This document shows, piece by piece, positions 6,624 to 11,288 of a stretch of DNA of 11,288 nucleotides (position 1 is the stretch's first letter; each line of letters starts with the position of its first letter). A program made the translations under genes and the position numbers. Source of the stretch: Legionellales bacterium. Lineage in GTDB: Bacteria > Pseudomonadota > Gammaproteobacteria > WLWR01. The notes below the pieces were generated by a model, which did no database searches, was not told the origin of the DNA, and saw nothing but the letters and a program-made list of their open reading frames with translations. The stretch spans positions 1 through 11,288 of the forward strand of contig WLWR01000033.1 in the NCBI GenBank assembly GCA_012103495.1, given 5' to 3'.

Positions 6624-7949
6624 TTATTGGTTATCGACATTAGGAAAATATAGACTGAATTCAGTAAAGTCACCTTCTTTGGATTGACATCGGATTGATC
6701 CACCAAAATTTTGAATGACAAATTGACAAAAAGTAAGCCCAATACCCGCACCTAAAGGCGTTTGACTATAAAACTGTTGAAAAATATGTGGTAAATGTTT
6801 GCGGGGGATGCCAGTACTGGTATCTTTGATATGAAGAATATTATTTTTTCTACCAAGAGTCGTTCGAATCGATATACTACCTTTTTGTGCTGCATCGATA
6901 TGATAGAAAGCATTTTTCAGTAAGTTCAAAATTACATGTACCATTAATAAAAGCTCTCCTCTGAAAGAAAAATCCGATATGTTGACTTCCCAGTGAATTA
7001 ATCTTCGATGTTGTTCATTTTTGAATGGATAACGTTGGATTGCTTGCTGAACACAGTGGATGATTGAATGGCACGATGATTTCTTTTTATATTGAGGGCT
7101 CATAGATAAGTTGACTAATAACATACGAATCATTTCATTAGCGCAGTGTATTTCATGTTCAGCGTTGGTGAGTGATTGGTTTAGTTTGTCAAATTGCCAT
7201 GATAGAAAATCAACTTCCAAGTCAATCGTTTCAGTTTGCAATGAAGGTTTACATTGATTGATAAATTTTGGTAGTAAATCTTGAGTGCTGAGAATCGCAG
7301 ATTGTATGGTTAATAATGGTGTGCGTAACTCATGGGCGATACTAGAGCTAATAGTTTTGGCTGCTTGTATTTTTTCTTGGTTATATCGAGTATTTTTATA
7401 AGCAAAAAGAACAATGAATACAAAAGATACGGTAAGTTGAGTTGAGAACACAACATAATGATGTTGTAACAAATGAACAAAAGAAAAAGGTGATGGGTTT
7501 ATCAATATATAACTAATGACTCCCAGCAAGGCACCGTTGAATAAGATAATTAGATAAGCTCGCCACTGTACGAATAGGAGTAACCAGAATAATATTGTAT
7601 CGGTTGCCATTAACCAAACCGCACTGAATTGATTTTGCAATGCCATGAATGTATAAAAAAACGGCAAACAAAATCCTAATGTGATGTACCAATAAAGTGG
7701 TAAATAATGCTTACATGCGGTAGGCCAATTATTTTTGAAAATAAGCAATATACATAAGAATGTTGCAATGCCATAAAGATAGAAATTTCCATAAGGGTAG
7801 CCATTATAATGATGCCATATCAAATACAGCAATGGATAATTCAAGACTCCAAAAATACCGAAGACAATATATTGTCCATGGGTGTTATCAATATGATTTG
7901 TTGCTGAAAAATTAACCTTCTGTAATAGTCTATTTAGAGTTTTCAACAT
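6624..7949 (-). CDS. lqsS: CqsS/LqsS-type quorum-sensing histidine kinase without receiver domain
   Basis: This 441-residue inner-membrane kinase has about six membrane segments in residues 27-185. They carry LGFCLPFFYTFMALQNQFSA (91-110), which closely matches the Vibrio CqsS sensor region (GFCLPFF, then FM, N, S, W and M at like spacing). The H box is SIAHELRTPL with phospho-acceptor H206. The N box is LNLLKNAFYHI (N342, N346). The G1 region is KDTSTGIP (D376, G380) and the G2 box GAGIGL (400-405). The first Gly of the usual DxGxG motif is Ser378. CqsS continues into a receiver domain; this protein stops, as in Legionella LqsS, so phosphate should pass to a separate regulator such as the one at 4992-6029. 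By family it would sense an alpha-hydroxyketone such as CAI-1 or LAI-1. No synthase gene (cqsA/lqsA) is in the window. AGGA lies just before ATG 7949. Confidence 0.82.
   Translation of the reverse strand: MLKTLNRLLQKVNFSATNHIDNTHGQYIVFGIFGVLNYPLLYLIWHHYNGYPYGNFYLYGIATFLCILLIFKNNWPTACKHYLPLYWYITLGFCLPFFYTFMALQNQFSAVWLMATDTILFWLLLFVQWRAYLIILFNGALLGVISYILINPSPFSFVHLLQHHYVVFSTQLTVSFVFIVLFAYKNTRYNQEKIQAAKTISSSIAHELRTPLLTIQSAILSTQDLLPKFINQCKPSLQTETIDLEVDFLSWQFDKLNQSLTNAEHEIHCANEMIRMLLVNLSMSPQYKKKSSCHSIIHCVQQAIQRYPFKNEQHRRLIHWEVNISDFSFRGELLLMVHVILNLLKNAFYHIDAAQKGSISIRTTLGRKNNILHIKDTSTGIPRKHLPHIFQQFYSQTPLGAGIGLTFCQFVIQNFGGSIRCQSKEGDFTEFSLYFPNVDNQ
6704..6723. repeat. Kinase-gene copy of the 20-bp exact repeat
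   Basis: CAAAATTTTGAATGACAAAT inside the kinase gene (residues 410-415 of the ATP-binding domain) is identical to 6171-6190 in the control region upstream of the response regulator. The two copies are 533 bp apart in the same orientation and span the coiled-coil ORF. Recombination between them would delete that ORF and truncate the kinase. Confidence 0.5.
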
Positions 7950-7988
7950 GGCATCCCATCCTAGTTGGATAAAGTGAACGATATTATG

Positions 7989-8019
7989 ATAATAAATTGA
8001 TTTTTATTTTGTTAGGCAA
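7989..8019 (-). promoter_or_regulatory. Possible promoter for the kinase gene
   Basis: On the minus strand TTGCCT (8019-8014) is followed after 17 bp by TTTATT or after 19 bp by TATTAT (7994-7989). The matches are moderate and the spacing imperfect. It sits 40-70 bp upstream of ATG 7949, between the repeat element and the gene, where a kinase promoter would be expected. Confidence 0.25.
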
Positions 8020-8025
8020 GCTCTA

Positions 8026-8123
8026 TTCATCGTACTTGAAGATGCCGATCAATGGGTACTCAAAACCCTACCTGGAATGTCATTCCGACCGCGAACAAGA
8101 TTCGTAGTTTCAGGTACGATGGA
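8026..8123. mobile_element. MITE-like palindromic element with 15-bp terminal inverted repeats
   Basis: The ends TTCATCGTACTTGAA (8026-8040) and, on the other strand, TCCATCGTACCTGAA (8123-8109) match at 13 of 15 positions; both differences leave G-U pairs in plus-strand RNA. Homology falls off beyond the outer ends, giving a defined unit of 98 bp. Inside is a perfect palindrome GGAATG-T-CATTCC (8074-8086) followed by CGACCGCG, a composition unlike the AT-rich spacer around it. There is no coding capacity. The shape fits a non-autonomous MITE or REP-like unit. It lies between the add stop and the kinase gene and could act as a terminator or insulator. No clear target duplication is visible at the ends. 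Confidence 0.55.
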
Positions 8124-8155
8124 TACCGTTATCAAACCACTATGAGAGTTTAAAA

Positions 8156-9130
8156 CTAACACCTAGCTAATAATTGCTGCTGAGTGGTTTTATCTACATA
8201 CGCTGCTTGAATTGCAGTTTTGGTAATATGACGTAATTGTGCTTGGGTTAATCCAAATTGTTGTTCAGCAATGTCATATTCTTCGCCAATGGTCGTTCCA
8301 AAATAAGGAGGGTCGTCTGAATTTAATGTCACTTTGACCCCGGCTTCAAGTAATTTTAATAGGGGGTGTGTTTGATAATCTTGATAAACGCCCAGTACTA
8401 CATTGCTGGTAGGGCAGACTTCCAACACAATGTCGCGTTCAATAATAGCATCAATTAATTTAGGATCTTCAATAGCACGAACCCCATGACCTAAACGATT
8501 GATTGGTAAGGTTTCAATTGCTTCCCAAATACGTTCAGGACCATCCATTTCGCCAGCGTGAATGGTGCAAGGAATTCCAGCAGCAGCGGCAATGTCATAA
8601 GCAGTTTTAAATAATGCTGGCGGGTAACCTGCTTCATCACCACCCATGCCTAAACCAACGACGGTATCAAATTCTGCAGCAGCTTCCACCGTATGTTTGG
8701 CCACTTTAACGCAAGCATCTAAACCAAAATGACGTACACAGGTAATGATTGTACGTCCTTCAATGTTAAACAATTCTTTAGCATCTTTAATGGCTTGATC
8801 AATGGCAAGTAAATGTTCTCGACTAGGAATGCCACTGGCGCGTTCAGCGTGTTCTGGTGAATACATCATTTCAACGTAAATCGCACCTTGTTGTGCACAG
8901 CGCTGAAGATAATCATACGTTACATCATAATAATCACGGGGATGCTGAATGGAGCTACTGGCTAAATCGTAAGTGTTTAAAAAGTCTAAAAAGTCGCGCC
9001 AGGCAAACAATTCAGAAGATTTAAAAATATGGTCAGGAACTTCAACCTCATTGCGTTGTGCCATCTGTTGAACCAATTGTGGGGTGGCTGTGCCTTCTAA
9101 ATGAACGTGAATTTCAGCTTTGGGTAACAT
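8156..9130 (-). CDS. add: Adenosine deaminase family protein
   Basis: This 324-residue cytosolic zinc enzyme of the amidohydrolase superfamily hydrolyses the 6-amino group of adenosine (or possibly adenine). Zinc ligands and catalytic residues are visible: H8 and H10 (EIHVHLEGT), H191 and E194 (TIHAGE), H215 (LGHGVRAIED) and D272-D273 (NSDDPPYFGT). The SDDPPYF sequence and the segment LGHGVRAIEDPKLID resemble the adenosine deaminases usual in alphaproteobacteria. A DDPxYFG motif also occurs in bacterial and fungal adenine deaminases, so the substrate is not certain. ATG 9130 is preceded by AAGGA at a spacing of about 10 bases. The gene lies 11 bp after queF on the same strand and they are probably one operon. 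The protein is slightly short at the C-terminus but complete in all catalytic parts. Confidence 0.88.
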   Translation of the reverse strand: MLPKAEIHVHLEGTATPQLVQQMAQRNEVEVPDHIFKSSELFAWRDFLDFLNTYDLASSSIQHPRDYYDVTYDYLQRCAQQGAIYVEMMYSPEHAERASGIPSREHLLAIDQAIKDAKELFNIEGRTIITCVRHFGLDACVKVAKHTVEAAAEFDTVVGLGMGGDEAGYPPALFKTAYDIAAAAGIPCTIHAGEMDGPERIWEAIETLPINRLGHGVRAIEDPKLIDAIIERDIVLEVCPTSNVVLGVYQDYQTHPLLKLLEAGVKVTLNSDDPPYFGTTIGEEYDIAEQQFGLTQAQLRHITKTAIQAAYVDKTTQQQLLARC

Positions 9131-9141
9131 TATCGGTTTCC

Positions 9142-9954
9142 TTATTGACGAATTAAGCGAAGATTACCATAAGGAGCTTCAAAATTGGAGCGAAATGGGT
9201 TGATATCCAAGCCGCCGCGGCGAGTAAAACGTGCATAAACAGTTAATTGCGTGGGTTGGCAATGCTGCAAAATATCCATGAATAGACGCTCGACACAATG
9301 CTCATGAAATTCAGGATGTTGACGGTAGGAAATAATATATTGTAGTAACCCTTCGCGATGAATCTGTGGCCCTGTGTATCGAATGCAAATGCTGCCCCAA
9401 TCGGGTTGATGGGTGATTGGGCAATTGGAGCGGAATAAATGACTGTGCAAGCTTTCAGTGACCAAGGTGGGGGCGGTTTGTAAGAATTGCGGTTTGGGCT
9501 GATAGTCGGTCACTGCAATCGGTAGTCCGTCTAAACAGTCGCCAGGTAAATTCGATAATATAAAATAATTAGGTGAATCAATCGCATGCAACCGAACTTG
9601 CACGGCTGCTCCTGCTGTTTGAGTTAAATCATCGGTTAAGTGGGTTAACACTTGAGTAGTATTTTTAAAGCGGGTTAAATTAAATGAATTCAAATAAAGT
9701 TTAAGGGATTTGGATTCAATGAGATTTGGGGAGGTGCAAGGATTAATAATTTCAACCAAGGCAATTTGTGGTTTTCCTACTGGGTTGAGCCAGGAAAATT
9801 CATAGCCATTCCAAAGATCATGTCCATCAAAGGGCAAGGGTGAGGTGAGCGATAACACTTGGCGCTGGGTATGGCGAGCAATCGGAAATAATGAACTTGG
9901 ATCATAACGGTCAATGTAATGAGTCGTTTGACCTAATGGGCTGTTTTCCAGCAT
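9142..9954 (-). CDS. queF: NADPH-dependent 7-cyano-7-deazaguanine reductase, long (bimodular) type
   Basis: This 270-residue enzyme reduces the nitrile of preQ0 to preQ1 in queuosine tRNA modification, in the cytosol. The N-terminal module holds the QueF motif ESKSLKLYLNSFN (80-92). The C-terminal module holds the catalytic Cys178 and Asp185 in RSNCPITHQPDWGS and the HPEFHEHCVE segment (213-222), ending in a conserved RRGGLDINPFRS-type stretch. The two-module length (about 270-280) is that of the E. coli type rather than the short Bacillus type. GAGGG lies 4 bases before ATG 9954. There is no room for a preQ1 riboswitch in the short leader before the divergent small gene. It heads a likely operon with add. 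Confidence 0.95.
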   Translation of the reverse strand: MLENSPLGQTTHYIDRYDPSSLFPIARHTQRQVLSLTSPLPFDGHDLWNGYEFSWLNPVGKPQIALVEIINPCTSPNLIESKSLKLYLNSFNLTRFKNTTQVLTHLTDDLTQTAGAAVQVRLHAIDSPNYFILSNLPGDCLDGLPIAVTDYQPKPQFLQTAPTLVTESLHSHLFRSNCPITHQPDWGSICIRYTGPQIHREGLLQYIISYRQHPEFHEHCVERLFMDILQHCQPTQLTVYARFTRRGGLDINPFRSNFEAPYGNLRLIRQ

Positions 9955-10018
9955 AATGCCCTCAATTTATTTTGAATCAATTATTTTATTTATACAAAAG
10001 AGTTATATGGGAGCATTT

Positions 10019-10204
10019 ATGCCAAAGTCAACAATAGAAAAGAATTATGTGAGTAAGGTTGATCAATTCATTAATGATTTGAATCAACAAAATCCTGCTT
10101 CGGAATCTCAACAACGAGAAATCGCTAAACACCAGCGTATTGCGCAATTACGCGATCAAGTCACATCGGATGAAACTCAATCGACTCTCTGGGAAGATTT
10201 TTAA
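10019..10204 (+). CDS. Conserved-looking small hydrophilic protein, function unknown
   Basis: I place the start at ATG 10019, five bases after GGAG (10010-10013), giving 61 residues; an in-frame ATG at 9956 would abut the divergent queF start and has no ribosome site. The product (MPKSTIEKNYVSKVDQFIND at the N-terminus) is charged and helical, with a Gln/Glu-rich middle (ESQQREIAKHQRIAQLRDQ) and an acidic aromatic end, LWEDF. No membrane segment, signal peptide or Cys is present. I do not recognise the family. It is divergent from queF and its stop overlaps that of the convergent DUF47 gene within TTAA. The good ribosome site and tight packing between two solid genes argue that it is real. 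Confidence 0.65.
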   Translation: MPKSTIEKNYVSKVDQFINDLNQQNPASESQQREIAKHQRIAQLRDQVTSDETQSTLWEDF

Positions 10205-10881
10205 CGAGCAATTAATAGTTGTAGCCGTGCCCCAGCGCTCTGGGCAAAGTCGGCAAGTTCACCGATCCAGTCGATAATTTTATAGAGAAAAATAATGTCA
10301 ATTGGTGGGAAATCTTGCTCGATGGTGGCAAGCGATTTACGAGTGGCCACTTGTAATTGATCGGTATCACGTTCAATTTCATCGAGTTTGACAATCATTT
10401 GAGCAACGATTTTCGTCGCATTGCCTTGAAATCCTGTTTCGGCCAGTTCGTTTAATTCCAAGGTAGCTTGGTTGGCTTGTTGGGCTGCGTCAATGCAACG
10501 ATTTAAAAAGCGGGTAAAAATATCAGTCAATGGAGCAGGAATCAACAGTTGCCGTCCCAGTGTTAAACCAGAAATATCTTCGGCACGATTGACCAGCTCT
10601 TCCTGAATGCACAGCAGTTGCAAAATATTATTGCGGGAAACGGGTAGAAATAAATCTTTGGTCAAATGCAATTTTAATGAGCGCTTTATATCATCAGCAT
10701 CGTGTTCCAATTTCTCAATGTGAGCAAAATGTTTCTCCACACTCGGCCAATCTTGCGCGATTACAGCAGCAAAAAAAGGTTGTAGCGCTAGACAAGATTG
10801 ATGTGCTAATTCCATATGGGCTTGCAGTGGTTTTAGGGGAGATTTAGCAAAAATATCAAAAATGGCGGATGACGAACTCAT
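10201..10881 (-). CDS. DUF47 / TIGR00153 family PhoU-like protein
   Basis: This all-helical, PhoU-like cytosolic protein begins SSSSAIFDIFAKSPLKPLQAH. It contains acidic metal-binding-type segments (HIEKLEHDADDIKRSLKLHL near residues 65-84, and KLDEIERDTDQLQ later) typical of DUF47 proteins. Family members usually accompany a PiT phosphate transporter and are thought to modulate it. No pit gene is adjacent on either side here. I chose ATG 10881 (226 residues, the usual family length) over ATG 10914. The upstream start has no ribosome site and would fall on or before the transcription start of the only visible promoter, while AAGGGA lies about 11 bases before 10881. The 3' end shares the TTAA with the convergent small gene. 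Confidence 0.85.
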   Translation of the reverse strand: MSSSSAIFDIFAKSPLKPLQAHMELAHQSCLALQPFFAAVIAQDWPSVEKHFAHIEKLEHDADDIKRSLKLHLTKDLFLPVSRNNILQLLCIQEELVNRAEDISGLTLGRQLLIPAPLTDIFTRFLNRCIDAAQQANQATLELNELAETGFQGNATKIVAQMIVKLDEIERDTDQLQVATRKSLATIEQDFPPIDIIFLYKIIDWIGELADFAQSAGARLQLLIAR

Positions 10882-10896
10882 TATGAGTGCATTCCC

Positions 10897-10924
10897 TTGT
10901 TGATGAAACTCCATATACTATACT
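10897..10924 (+). promoter_or_regulatory. Possible promoter for the bufferin-like gene
   Basis: TTGTTG (10897-10902) and TATACT (10919-10924) are spaced by 16 bp. The -10 matches 5 of 6 consensus bases and the -35 only 3. Transcription would start near 10931, about 60 bases before ATG 10992. TATAC is tandemly repeated at 10914-10923, so the exact -10 is uncertain. Confidence 0.3.
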
Positions 10925-10946
10925 AGACAAATAAATGGGAAAGCAA
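10917..10946 (-). promoter_or_regulatory. Possible promoter for the DUF47 gene
   Basis: On the minus strand TTGCTT (10946-10941) is followed after 18 bp by TATAGT (10922-10917). The -10 overlaps that of the divergent plus-strand promoter, so the two genes may compete for the same stretch. The predicted start near 10910 supports translation from ATG 10881. Confidence 0.3.
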
Positions 10947-10991
10947 AATATCTTTATCTCAACATCATGGTTTTCGTTAAGGAGAGCACTC

Positions 10992-11273
10992 ATGAGTAAC
11001 CATAAAATAATTACGAAAGCATTGGCAGGAGCTATTGCTTTAGGTCTCAGCGCTGTCACCACCCAAGCTTTGGCGCAATCAACAACCGATATGGAAAAAT
11101 GTTATGGCGTAGTCAAGGCGGGCCAAAATGATTGTGGAACTCCGCAACATGCTTGCGCCGGTCAATCAACTTTAGATGGTTCTGGTGATGAATGGGTATT
11201 TCTACCTGTTGGTACCTGTAATAAATTGGTAGGCGGTAGCGTTTCTCCTGACACGAAACAAAGTGAAAGTTAA
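10992..11273 (+). CDS. bufA1: DUF2282 secreted Cys-rich peptide, BufA1-type bufferin precursor
   Basis: This is a 93-residue precursor. ATG 10992 is chosen because AAGGAG (10979-10984) lies 7 bases before it; an in-frame ATG at 10935 has no such site. Residues 1-29 form a signal peptide: Lys-containing start, hydrophobic core ALAGAIALGLSAV, and an ALAQ end. The mature part carries four cysteines in the family pattern: C37 (MEKCYGVVKAGQ), C48 (NDCGT), C55 (QHACAGQS) and C76 (VGTCNKLVGGS). DUF2282 proteins of this pattern are the bufferins, in which a DUF692 enzyme (BufB) with BufC converts central cysteines to thiooxazoles. The exported product binds copper and protects against it. Those partner genes would be expected just downstream, beyond the window edge. 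The tail (SPDTKQSES) is hydrophilic. Identification is by motif memory. Confidence 0.8.
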   Translation: MSNHKIITKALAGAIALGLSAVTTQALAQSTTDMEKCYGVVKAGQNDCGTPQHACAGQSTLDGSGDEWVFLPVGTCNKLVGGSVSPDTKQSES

Positions 11274-11288
11274 TATTAATTGAACAAA

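Noticed and set aside
6030..8155. CRISPR array, tRNA or rRNA in the non-coding stretches
   Set aside because: No regularly spaced repeats, no cloverleaf or conserved T-loop, and no rRNA-like sequence were found on reading both strands.
9956..10018. Upstream start (9956) for the small gene beside queF
   Set aside because: It abuts the queF start codon and has no ribosome site; the added residues look untranslated in character.
9955..10018. preQ1 riboswitch in the queF leader
   Set aside because: Only about 60 bp lie between the divergent genes and no preQ1-type C-rich hairpin is visible.
10935..10991. Upstream in-frame ATG (10935) extending the DUF2282 protein by 19 residues
   Set aside because: No ribosome site, and it would bury the signal peptide; ATG 10992 has AAGGAG at ideal spacing.

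Overview
The window looks like a chromosomal segment of an AT-rich gammaproteobacterium. The gene set points to the Legionellales (Legionella, Coxiella, Berkiella-type lineages), but this is a judgement from protein resemblance, not a database result. The best indicators are a CqsS/LqsS-type quorum-sensing kinase with no receiver domain, and a response regulator with an elongated receiver whose phospho-acceptor is at residue 107, as remembered for Legionella LqsR.

Layout. Positions 1-3450 (+) hold the end of the complex I operon: the nuoL 3' end, nuoM and nuoN, with proton-channel residues intact. A HAD-type phosphatase (3517-4194, +) and an XRE-type regulator with an apparently inactive S24-like C-terminal half (4352-5026, +) follow. 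The regulator converges on, and overlaps by 35 bp, the LqsR-like response regulator (4992-6029, -). Positions 6030-6395 have no gene but are dense in short palindromes, direct repeats and a good sigma70-type promoter. They lead into a 67-residue coiled-coil ORF (6396-6599, +), which ends tail to tail with the LqsS/CqsS-like kinase (6624-7949, -). Between the kinase and add lies a roughly 98-bp MITE-like palindromic element (8026-8123).

Next on the minus strand is a two-gene operon, queF then add (9954-8156): queuosine precursor synthesis followed by a purine deaminase. A 61-residue uncharacterised gene (10019-10204, +) diverges from queF and shares a TTAA with the stop codon of a DUF47/PhoU-like gene (10201-10881, -). 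At the right edge, divergent from DUF47, is a secreted small Cys-rich DUF2282 protein (10992-11273, +). It matches the BufA1 bufferin precursor type, a copper-binding RiPP. Its modification genes, if present, lie beyond the window.

The most interesting part is 4992-7949. It appears to be an alpha-hydroxyketone-type sensing pair with no autoinducer synthase in view. A coiled-coil ORF and an operator-rich control region separate the two genes, and the control region carries a 20-bp exact copy of a piece of the kinase gene.
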